DNA of 64,000 nucleotides from Lethocerus indicus (lineage: Eukaryota > Arthropoda > Insecta > Hemiptera > Belostomatidae), in the NCBI GenBank assembly GCA_019843655.1, contig JACDQD010000009.1, positions 24,914,161-24,978,160 on the forward strand, in the 5' to 3' direction. The notes under the pieces were generated by a model. It was given only the letters and a program-made list of their open reading frames with translations, ran no database searches and was not told where the DNA came from. A program made the translations under genes and the position numbers. Below are positions 1 through 12,700 of this stretch, in pieces. Numbering within the stretch: position 1 is the stretch's first letter; every line of letters starts with the position of its first letter.

Positions 1-596
1 TTTTATCACAAATAAAAAACTAACAATTCAATGAATCGGGAAGATAAACACATTTGATATGAGTCTACATCCATTGTCTACCAATGGTAAAGAATATACA
101 CAGCTTTTAGTACCTGTTAAATATTCTGAACAATTTTTAAATCGTTCATAACAACACAAAAAATCCTATCCTACTGCAATTCCAGAAGATACAACCTAAA
201 TAATATGAATTTAAACTACAGAAAGCGTACTCAGAATCACAGTGCTATTTTATTGTGTAAGGGTTATATAGATACGAACAAATTGAAAAGGGTAACAAAC
301 GTGCTTAAATTATCGCATGCAAAAAAAAAATAGCCCTTCGAAACCCAGAAGAGATTTTTTACCAACGGCCCAACAGTGTCCCAAAAACATAAAAACTTTC
401 TACAATAAAAAAAAAAAAAAAATGTATTCCTCATCCTTTTAAACCAACTGTGTAAGAAAAAGACTGCCACAGAGCTATAAAAAAAAAACTGCATTTAACA
501 TCTCCTTACGAAATAAAAACGTAAAATGAAAGAAAGTGAAAAAAACTCTACGCGAATGCTGTGACTTGTTAAGTTGTGACTTTCGTCGAAACTAAC
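1..596. other. AT-rich non-coding stretch, probably intron
   Basis: Poly-A and poly-T runs and no supported exon. If the exon at 597-659 is real, this is the intron leading to the PH-domain exons beyond the window. Confidence 0.5.
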
Positions 597-659
597 CTGT
601 AGGACTTGGTTTTTCCACTGTCGTGAGGGAAAGCTGCGTGGGTGGCTTGCGGACTGAAG
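597..659 (-). CDS. beta-Spec: Probable beta-spectrin linker exon
   Basis: With the single base from the previous exon it reads [20 protein letters not shown] and ends ACAG at donor GTTAGT. Two acceptors 6 nt apart (TTTCAAG and CTTCAG, exon start 659 or 653) both keep frame. Its placement before the PH domain is inferred from phase, splice sites and composition only. Confidence 0.5.
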
Positions 660-3600
660 CTTGAAACAAATCAGTTTCACTATGAAATTCGCGATTTATT
701 CATTCTATTTACAAAAATTTATTATTCCCTTGGCCAAAAAAAAACGGCCGTTGATTGGATTAGAAATTTTATACGCACTGAGCTTATGGCCGAATCCATT
801 TCTTATTGGACTAACAGAATAATTAATTAATAAACTAAAAAAAAAAAATCATTATTGATTTCAATCAAATAATTTTCGAAATCAGTTCAACATGTCGAAC
901 TGACATTAATAAAACTGTTTTCAGAAATGTGTTCCTAATTAATTATTCCCAATAAATTTATAGGCTTATGTAAACAAAAAAAAAAAATTGTACCGATGCG
1001 AAACAACCGGTTTAAAATTCGGCATGATTGTTGATTTGCAACAGATATTGAACAAAAAAAAAACAACTCAAAACTCTTGTGGCAGAAATGAATTTTTACG
1101 AAATACGATTTAAAAATTAACTGAATCAAGGCTCCGACTAGAAACACACAATCAAAGAAAGGCACACAATAGAAAGCTGTAGTTAGTTGAAGAAGACGGT
1201 AAATGACTCACTGTGTGTTAGTTATCGACACATGCTATTAATAAATCGTGTTAAAAAAATACACGAACCATTATTGATGAGCGGTCCAACATACATTAGA
1301 GGAGAGGTACATAATAATAAAATACAAAACAACGAGAAAAGGTTAATATGTGGGATACGAATGAATGAAGACGAAAAAAAAGGTCGATGTGACTAACATA
1401 TAGAGAGTTAAACAAGCACAGTCAAAAAATAGCAAAAATGCGGTGAATCTCCCGTTTCAAAACAAAAAGTGATTTAACTTTAATATCGATACGAACTATT
1501 CCACTTGTGCTTTTCTGAACGTTACGAAAATAATATAACTACATGACGAATACAAATTATGTATACACTGGATGAAATAATGAAACTTCCTGGTGAAACA
1601 GAAAAAATGTACATAAATAGTCTACTAACGTAAGTATAATATAAAAGTTTAGAAGTAACATAATATGCCAAACAAAGTGGGCATATTTTAAATTTCTATT
1701 CGAAAAATATAAAAAATAATTTGTCCCATTTATGAAATTATTCGCTACTGCACAGCAGGTAAGTGCTTTGTTCCGAATTTTAAAAGATACAACAATGAAT
1801 GTTTGGACCGATAAAGTGATAGACAGAGGGATAGGATAAAACACGTTACCTCTCCTAAGTTCGGCTTCAGGTGAAGCAGCGGCGACGGCGACGGCACCTT
1901 CTTGTGGAGCCGCTTCTGTTTCACTGTCCGTCCTATGTAATAACAAATAACGTATTAAATACTCTATAATAGTACCCCTATATTACAAATATTATATGAA
2001 TCTCATTGACTATTTCAAATTTTAAAAGATTTCTATCGCTATTTATTGACGATAAAAAAGCCGAATCTTCTATGTTTACTTTTTTCCCTACTTAATGTTA
2101 GATATTATACAGTTATACGGACCTGTCTTGAGGCGGTTGTTGGGGTGACGAAGGTGGCGGTGTTTGTTTGGCCGCCAACTCTTCCTGCCTTCGCTTTTCC
2201 TCCTCTTCCTGTCGCCTCTTCAATTCCTTCAGTTCGTACTGAAAGTGAAAGTGAAACAAAACGACTCAATTTTAAAGACGTTCGCAAGCGAGAACAGTCT
2301 GAAATTCAAAAAAGAAAAAAAGCCATGCAAATAATGCGGACACTCTGAAGATATACTCACTGGAGTTAATGCCATTGCTAGAGGGTCATAGCCCAGTGCA
2401 TTGGGACAGAAAAGTGGAGGGGGTTCAACAGAATTATTTGTATTTTCGGCAATATCCTGCCAATCTTTGTACCAGAGGACAGTGGGAGTGGTCGGTCTAC
2501 GACCGTGGGAGACAATTTTCGTTCCGGTACTCGTGAACTCTCGGGGAATTTTAAACGGTCTGTTATATTTCTCGGAACTCGTTATAATTCTATAAACAAT
2601 CAACTGGACATTTAAATCTGTACGGTACTTGGAGAAAGGAATCGGAGTTGACGAAGGGGGAAGTGGAATAACGAAGTCATGGCACATCTCTTCTGGAGTC
2701 CATTCGCACGTCATACGGAAAGAGGAGCCATCCTTCTTCAATTCATGCTGTGCTCAACCAAAAACCAACACGAAAGCAACTACTGTTAGTAAAAGAATTC
2801 ATGCTCGTCTAGTTAGTGCAAAACTATAATGAAATAAAATTAATTAGAAAGAATAAGTGTCACACATAGAATAACCAAATTAATGCCGTCAGAAAATAAA
2901 TTCGAACCGATTAAAATCATAAAGAACTTCAAGAAGTTTTATAATGCTCATAAAGTAATTTTTACAACAATGAAATAGTTCCCCCCCCCCCCAAATATTT
3001 GAGCCACATTGACAACAACATCAAGCAAAGATCCAACTGAAGAATAACTACAACAATTAAGAATTTGATAAGCGTGAACAAAAATATATAATATGAGCAA
3101 TTAGAAAATTTGAAATTTGAAAATTAACCAACTACTAGCACCTCCCCAAATTGTTGTCTCGAGTGTGCAGAATATTTATAAAGAAAATCGAGCGTATTTC
3201 ATAATATGTTAAACGAACTCACGGTTGTAGGCCTTTCAAGGGCGCTGAACCTTTCCTCTTGGGCAGCAGCCGATTTCTCAAACGATTCGTGTTTCTTGAT
3301 AAGATTTTCCACTTCATCAATTGTATGCTAGTAAAAAAAAAAAAAGTTCGCAATTCATTTATTTCAATATAAATAATCGTATTATCGGAAATAAAAATAA
3401 ATTTCACACAATTGAACAAATATAATACCGAATTATTCGCTACTTACACCAAGCTCCATACTCATAAGATAAGGCTCCTGCGCTATTAGCCAGGCTTCTG
3501 CGACAGCAGCATCCCTAGCAAACTGGTAAACTTCCAAAACTACGAAACAAATATTGATTCTAGTTAATAGCGTTCGTTCAATCTAATAAGAAATAAAAAA

Positions 3601-6600
3601 AGATTAAAGACTTTAACTTACTAAGCTGAAGATTTTCCCATCTTTCTTCCCACCTATATAGCAGAGCCTGCCTCTGATTGCTGAGAGATAACAATTTTTC
3701 TTTGATCTAAAACGAAAAATACGTTTATTTCATATTTTACGCTCCAGTAAACAAAATACGGCGCGGGGAAAATAGAATAATCAAATAATTACCTCGTTCG
3801 ACGCATAATGGTTTCTTGAAAGAAGTTCTTTGCCGAGGGTAAGACAAGCACTGAAATTGTCTTCTCTGGTGTCAATTTCAAACTTCAGGCTTTGATGGTT
3901 GTTCATTAAAAGCTCTACTCCACTGACGTCCCTAGAACGGAAATTTACACACAACGTAGATTAAATACACAATTTATAATATATTTAATACGCAGAATTG
4001 ATACAATTTTAATATTTAAAAATTATAAAATAATTGCAAATGAACAAAGCGTACTAAAAGATTATGAATAAGTGATGAACTTTATTATTAAAATCCCCTC
4101 TCGTTAAACTCATTAAACAAATAAGGCGACGTTATTATAAAATGAATCTAAAATACAAACATTACTATTTACGAATGTACATTATTAACATTAATTCTTG
4201 TTATGTTCCATTAACAAAAATCATACTGTTAGCAGTACCATGTCAAAACTTTACCTCGGTTTTTCACTGGTATTCATTTGGCGGACGACATCATCCATCC
4301 AAAGTATTAGAGTACGGACCATATTGAAGAATTTGAACAAATCGCCAGTATCGGCCAATTTACTGCGCCTAGCGTCACACATCGCTTGCAACGAAGCCCA
4401 CGCACTCACTACTTCACCCTCTCTGTTCGTGATATCTTTGGCTTTATCACCTGCGTAAGACGCTTGCAATTTCGCAGATTCGTCTGATATTGCTTGCACC
4501 TATTTAGAGCAAAACAGTTAACAGAATCGTTAACAACTTTCTAATACGCGTAGTTTTATACACAGACAATCTCTTAAAATACGAACATATTTCAGGTATA
4601 AAACTTCTTTTTCATAATACGTTCTTGTTCTCCTTCAATATCTATATTTAATATATGCAACGAACTAGAAGGTTTGAAACGCTAATGTACATAGATGATC
4701 CTTTCTAATTAGTACGAACATATCGCTGACTTGTAAATATCTCTTCAATCAACCTGACTTATCAATAAGTTATATTAAGTGACGAATTCAGGGTTTCCGT
4801 AAAATAAATAGGATAGGGTGAAACGATCCAATATCGATAACAAAACCTGTGATTGAAGGGTCTGCAAGTCCTGAAGGAAATTCTGGTGTTTTCGCTGGAG
4901 AGTGCTCACGCTGCCGGCGTCGCGACCTAGTTCATCGGACATCGCATGCTGTTTCTCCGATATACGTCCGAGAACATCCTTGCAGTCATGGAAGAATTTA
5001 TGCAGTTCTCGCGAAGCTTCCAACATCTACAGACAAGAGATAAGGTACAAGCTATAAATTCGACGGTGTACAAATCAAAGGAAGATCCGACGATAATGAC
5101 CGATGAATTGAAACACACCAAATATTGTTCAATAAATAATTAAAGAACCCACTCATAAAATCCATTATACTCCATGCAATTTTACAGTATTAACATATGT
5201 GAATACGGAAGCAAAACTTACTAGTAGAATAACGTATAAAATTATATTGATGATTAAATAAAAAACTGACTTGTGTTCTTGTAGCTATAAGCTCAAGAAG
5301 GTCCTGCCAGGCTTCAATAAGGCCGTCCTTCCATTCTGCTATTGTTGCTGAATCACTGTGTCCGGCAGCGATCAAACTGTCGGCAATATTATTTACAGCA
5401 GCGACACGTTCACTTCCCGTTGTGTCGGTGTCGCGCGCGAATTCCTTAAATCTCTCCCACAACAGCTGAAACCATTCAATATTCCGTTATATTTTAAGAG
5501 AAAAATTCATTTTCCGGCGCAATTCAATCAACTACGAAAGCATAAAAAAAAAGGAATAATTATATCGTTTACTTACCGTGACATGATCATAATCCTGTCC
5601 AAGCTCATGGGAGGCAGCGACGAGCTCCCTTTCAGCTATCCACTGTTCCAAATCGTCTACTTCACGATTGAGCATGAACAACTGTAGAGCTTCGTCCAAT
5701 TTGGCCCGCCTCTCACCAGCAAGATCCTTCAGTCCAGCGTACAGTTTATCAACCTGAGACTGCTTAACAGCCATTTGGTCGCTAAACAGTCGACGAAAAA
5801 ACGTGTAAAAAAATAATAACAATTCGAAACATTAATATAAAACCGTTAGCAGATTTAATAGGGTATCGAACCAATCTACAATTCACCTTTTTTCTCTGAA
5901 ATAAAACGGTAAAACCGACATAATATAGGCGCAATATTGGGAGAACGGGGGAATTTTTATAATGAACACTCACGGGAAGATTAACTGAAGTCAAGAAAAG
6001 AAGAAATACGAGATACACAACACCCACACACACACACACACGAGCACAAGAATGTGAAATCCATCTTCAGCATTTCCGACTGAATGAGCGCAGTATTTGT
6101 GCCAGTGACCTCAGAATAAAGCTCGAATATCGTACAGCTTTATCTCTTTTTTTTTTTAGAAGACGGGAATATAAATTTTTTTTTAATAAAGACTACAACG
6201 CACAAATTATCCGACATAGCGTTTACCTGAGAGGATTGTTTTCGGCAGCCAACTGCCTGGCAGTTTCTCCCAATTGTCGGATAGTTTCTGCGTAATCTTC
6301 CACCGCAAGTTCCAAAGTTTCATGCTTCTTCATCAAATTCTGAGCTGATATTTCGTCTTTTCCTCTATCTTCAACCATCATGTACAGCTCTTGTTCACTC
6401 ATCCAGCTTTCTGCCTCACTCGCGTCGAAGAGATACTGCACAGATAAATGTTAATTAATATTAACGGAGGAGTAACCAGTAAATACTTGAGTTTATAAAG
6501 ATTTTCTATACACCAGAAAAGATCCAGAGACAATTAATAGACTCCAAATATATCTCATTTCATTGACACAACAATATAAACTGAATTTTTTTTAAAAAAT

Positions 6601-9600
6601 AGCAAGATAATTGAATGTTATAAAGCCTAATTTGTATATGAATTATATAAAAAAATACCTGCTGAGCTTTTTCATACTGGTGAAGTTGATTACGACGATG
6701 TTCTACAGCGTCTTTAAGTCTCTGCCAACTTTCCAGCAGTTCATCCATGAGCTTACGGAATTGAGCAGCGTCTTCGTGCCCTTCTTCAACTAACTTTTCA
6801 CCGTTGTGGCAAACCGAGTGAATGCGAGGTTCATGGTTGTCTATTTCAGTAGCCAACGACTAAAATTTTTAAATATATATATATATATTCTACATAAACT
6901 GTGCCGACAGTGGATATTCATTGAGATTCGTACGTTTAATTATAATAAAAATTCATTGTAATAAATGCAACTAAAGGAATTTGTTCCCATATTTATAAAT
7001 CAAAAGCTACATTATAATCTACCAAGAACTTAGGAATTAAAGGAACAAAGCCGAAAAAAAATAATCATGCAAGCATTACTGCTCTATATATCTTATGAGA
7101 ATTATGAATATTTTTCTGAATTAGGCGAGTGGCACAAAAAATAAAAGAATCAAAAAGACCTACCTTCATCTTAGTTGGGAACCAAGCATAATAAAAGAAA
7201 AAATGTGATCTCGAGATCATTTCAAGTAAGAATATTTCTAATTCATTTTATTTTATATATTTGCCTTTTCAGTTAAAGATCAAGAAATCTAAAACTAATC
7301 CCAAAACTACCACGGGAAATAATATTTTTTTATTCAGTTTTATATTTTAATGAATAAACAAACCTATCTTATTACATAAGTAAAGAGCACTGTTGATCTA
7401 CTAATACTATATTACATTAATTTCTTTTTCGTCTAAGGCTAACAAATTAAATGAGAAAGTTGGTAAATAATTTTCTATTAAATTAATATAAAAAAAAGGA
7501 ACAACTAATTTCTAATGGTGTAAAAAGAAAATAAAAACTCAACGAAATGTTATTCAAGATAAATTACCTGATTCTTCTTCTTCAGGGTATGAACACTAAA
7601 TAAACTGGTTCCATAATCAGTTGAAGTGGCCAAAGGCATCTTCTCTGCTATCCAAAGTTTCTCATCTTCAATATCTCTGCGGAACTATAATTTAAAAAAA
7701 TGATTCATTTAAAGCATTCTTAATAATCAAATCGTAATAATTATAAACATACAACTGATATCAGTAGTAATACTGTAACCCTACAAAGTCCAAATAAATT
7801 TGGAAATTGGAAAAATGCCTCACCTGGAAGGCTTCCTTATTTTTCAGAAGTTGTTTTTGTCTCAACAACAATGGCTCTTTAAGTAATTCAAACCTTTGTT
7901 CAACCTGTGTCTTTTTGTGTTTTATTTCATCCATTTTTTCAGGCACAGTTCTTTCTAGATAAACAGCCTGTGTCTCTAGTTCGCTGACCTGCTTCGCTTT
8001 TACAGCCATCTGAGTCTCAATCATCTAAACACGATAATATAATATTTAAGCGTATTGAATGCCAATCGGATAATCATAATAATAAACGGATAATACACTT
8101 TAAAAAATAATATAATTATAATAAAATAGAAGAGTGCGCAAAATTAAATACCTGTTGTTTTTGCATGAGAATATTGACGGAAGCAAGGTCAGTGCCAGTG
8201 TCAGTACTTTCAATTTGTTTTTCCAAGTCGTTCATCCACGAATCAATATCGTCACAGGTCTGGTGGATAAGGACTTCCCTGTTGGCATCGAACAGCCTTT
8301 CACCCTTGTTCTTGGTGGTCTCTTCCAGATCTTGGAACTGTTGGTTCAATTCGTGAATCTTCGGCTCGATAATTTCACCGAGTTCCGGCTTTTCTTTCAT
8401 CAGTTCTTCGCCGCTCTGTTGAACTCGTACGAGCCTATCCTTGTTGGAAGCGATTTCGGCTTCAAACGCCTGATGTCTGGTCCACTTGGAGTGGATAGTC
8501 TTTGCACTCCTGTATGTTTCATCTTGAGCAATAAACTTCTTCTCCAGTATCCATTCATTAAGTTCTTCACAATCCTATAACAATAGGCATTTCGTTAAAT
8601 TTCAAAACACGCTGTATGTTTTCTTGTAATTCAATTGTGAGAAGAAACAAATTACTCCTTGACATTTGTGTTGATATCAAGCAGAATTTATAGGGTAACA
8701 AATAGAAAAGTAACATGCAAGCTGTCGTCCATGGTATGATTGATTAGAATCATGGAAAGAACTGCTTAAATCTATGTCAATTAGTCTATGCAATTGTATC
8801 TTCAACCATCAGCTTTCACTGCCTCTTCAAATCGTCATAACCAATTAAAAATTAAACTCTTAAATTCATGCACCTGCAAGAACTGGTGGAGTTGCAACTG
8901 GTCTTTCAGTTTCTCCATTTGTTGTAGCGCTTTTTCTTTGTTGTTGTTGCGCCTTTCGTTAAGGTTTTCTGCTTTCTTCGTCACCTTATCGCCTGAAATA
9001 TGATCGAAATATTTATAGTTACTTCCACCGTTTTCAGGATTATTCACAAAATATGAAAAACAACCTAAAAAAAGGTCACAAACCTGCAAAGTGCCCTTCA
9101 TCACTAAGGCGGCCCGCGAACTGAACAACGGTATTTATCTTGTCATCGTTGGCTTCCATAGTGGTTAAGAAAGCCTCATGCTGTTTTATGAGGTTCTCTG
9201 CTTGTTCCAGATTCACCTATAAACAGATTTCAATAATGACTCAGATTGCACTCTAAGCTACAAATTTTATTACAAACTTTACATTGTTTTATACAGAGAG
9301 ACTTACTGGCGTGTCGTCCTTGGCTAGCACATGCTCCTGATGTGAAAGCAAAACTTCTGCCTGACGGGCATCCCTATTGAACATCTGCAAATTAAGCCAC
9401 TGAGACAACAACTGTTGCCTGTTCTCCCACATCTGGTGGAGTTCTTGCCAACCATCCCTTAGTGCTTTCAGTCTTTCTCTCAAGAACATGTACTGCGGAT
9501 CTGACTGTGTTGACGGTTCCTAGGCGTGAAAAATAGAAGTTAATACCTTAAAGGATACATACATTTAGAAATACAGATTACAACATAAGTTGCGGGACAG

Positions 9601-9682
9601 GCACGAAACTTTCTTTATTATAATATATTCGCTGCTCATTTAATATAAATAAAAATTTAATCCACTGATCACTAGCCTCCTG

Positions 9683-9736
<54 letters not shown>

Positions 9737-12700
9737 GATAAAAAGTAATAACAGAAACCTACTGCAGTAATACGTTCTCCATACTCCATCATCTTTGTAT
9801 AATCATCAATATAATTGTCAATTTCTTCTCGAATTGACTGGTGTTGGCTAAGGAGTTTCTCGGCATCTGCCAAAGATCCCGGAATGTCTTCAGATGCCAC
9901 GTCTGTCTGGGTTTTTTGCAGCCACGCTTGGAAATGATCCAAATCTCGAAGGAATCTATGCAAGTCACCAGCTTCTTCCAGTTTTGAATCCCTCTCTTTA
10001 AGCTAAAAAAAAAATATATATATATATATATTTATTTATGGTACTAAATTCATCGACATATTAGCATGAAAAAGATAATGATTGGCACATTTATGCTATT
10101 AACGTTATAGGAAAATTAACAAGTAATTTTTGTAAAATGGAAATAAATTCTGAATACCATCATTGTCAGCTCTTGCCAGATGGTACTGATTTGTGTAATC
10201 CTTTCCCTGATTATAGCGGCTTCTTCAGGATGCTGGTCTCCAATAACGTTAGCTTCGGCCTCCAGAGAATGCAGTTTAGCTTGAATAGCAGCAAGATCTC
10301 TTTCCATTCCAGATAATCGTCGCTACAATGACGGTAAGAACAAATTCAATATCACCAAAAAAATACATAAAAGCTTAAAACGGTAATGTAAATCAAACCA
10401 TACTACAGAGACACGTACCTGCAATGTCATGATACCAGTTAGGTCCATTTCTAGGCTGTCTGTCGCCTGAAGGATTCTTTTCTTGTCTTCAATCCAGCTG
10501 ACAGTCTCTCGGCATTCAATGTGGAAACTTTGTACGCCGTGCGCCGAGTTAAGCTCATCTCGCTTTGCTTCAGCCTTCTCTCTGAGCTCGGCCCATTCAT
10601 GGTTCAACTATACCAATAACCGATCATATAATTATACTATTCAAAAAGTATATTTATTCACTAATCATACCCCATCTAGCTGCTGTAAATACCTTATTCT
10701 GGCATGCGACAATCTGTTCAGAATTAGGATGTTCAACGTGCAGCAGCTGTCTGGCAATTTGGTTGACAACAGCAACATTGGAAGCATTAGCATTCATTTC
10801 TTTATCGAAACCATCGTAACGATGCTTCATAATTTCTACATCTTCAATCTCTTTTCCCGGTGCCATAGTTTCTAGCATTCTTTCCTAAAAATAATGAACA
10901 TTTTATAATTATTCGTCGGGAAACAATAATATTACGAACATAAAAATATAACAATAGACGACGTACTTTTTCTCCTATCCATTGCTGGACACCGTCAGCA
11001 TCGCTGAACAGTTTGTACAATGAAAGGGCGTCCAGGAGCCTCTGTTTACGCAATTTCGCGAGCTCCAACAGCTCTTTGTATCTCATATCAATCGAGCTGA
11101 GCCTCTCCTTCACCTCCGGACTTTCTCTGTCTCTTTCTCCAAGGCCTTGGGCTTGGGTATGCAGCGCTTCAATTGTGCTGGCGTAATTCTTAAGTTCCTC
11201 CGTAGCATCCTTGTGTTTTTTCAGGAGCGACTGAACGTTAGCTTCGTCGCGACCAACATCCTCGGAGGAGACAAGTCGCAAGGTATCCAACATCCAAATG
11301 TCCACATCGTCAGCATCGGCAAAGAACTGGAAGAACAATTACATATAAATATACTGTTTTACTAGTAAAAAAAAGTTAATAAATCCATTCAATGGGTAAA
11401 AGAAGTCACATGCATCAAAATTGATCTAAATCCACGCTACTACTTACCTCAGCCTTAATACTCGGATTATGGTAATTGTTTCCCGCAATGCGAATGAAAC
11501 TTGCAACTCCAATATTCTAATACTGATATAACTTATAAACTTAAATAATCACCTGGTGGTAGTCAACAGCTTCTTCCAAACGTTTCCTTCTTAGTGTAAC
11601 AAGATCAGAGAGATGTTGCCACATGCCCAAGGTGTCGTTTAGTCTCTTTTGTATGCTCTCAGCGCCAAAATGACCCTGCTTAACTAGGTCTTCACCGACG
11701 GCGACGACTGACGCAAGTTGAGACTCATGAGACGCCATTTCATTTTCCAGAGCCTAATTAAAAATGAATTCAATTTAATAAATCACTATTAATAGAGATA
11801 ATGCCAAAATTAAGAACATTAATTGAAAATAAACGAATGAAGGGAACTATTGACCTTATGCTTGGAAAGAAGTAAATTGATCGTAGTGAGGTCATGGCCA
11901 ATATCTCCGGTAGAAACAATTTGTTCTTTTTCTTTTATCCAGTTCTCCTCGTCAGCCATATCCCAGTAAAACTGCCACAATTTCCTGCTTTCTTCCAATC
12001 TAGCTCTTCTTTCAACAGCTAATTTCACTAATTCCGCATAGGCATCCTAAAATAAAAATCGTTCGACGGTAAATTAATGTTCCCAATACTAAACAAATAG
12101 TTGCGCATTTTCTACACTGCTGCGTACCTCCAACTGCTGCACTTTCTCAACAATGATGGTAGGATCGCACGCGCGGTATCCTTCATTGGATTCATCATCG
12201 AGGAATCTCTGCGATTGCTGAACAACAGCCTTAACCCTTTCGCCCAACACATTGATATCAGCTTCAACGAGGCTATGCTTCTGGAGGAGATCTTCAACTC
12301 CCATTAGATGTTTTCCTAAAAAGTGTTGTTAAAAATTATTTTCTTCCCCCTGAGCCATTAGTTGACTATAAATATTGTTGCAGAAAAATCGCAATTACCA
12401 TAATCATCAGACAACAATCGTAGTTTGAGTTCTTCCATCGAGTCCAAGATATAAGACATTTCCTGGAAGTTCTGCTGCAACTGAAGTGAAAGTTCAAGTC
12501 TATGGCGTCTTGAGCGGAGCAGTTCCAAAAGGTAATTCCACAACCGCAAAACAGTGTCTTTCCTATATACATTACGCATAATTAAGATACTTTGTGTACA
12601 TTTATAAGCTTCCTTAAAAAGAATTATATATTTTTTTACAAAAATATTACCTCGCGTTGATTCTATCGATGTCATGATAGTTTTCAGCCTCCAATTCCTG

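Noticed and set aside
1752..1770. Plus-strand CAGCAGGTAAGTGC
   Set aside because: On the non-transcribed strand and without a pyrimidine tract; useful only as an example of chance GTAAGT.
8134..8580. 148-codon plus-strand ORF
   Set aside because: Exact antisense of the large beta-spectrin exon; a shadow of conserved coding sequence.
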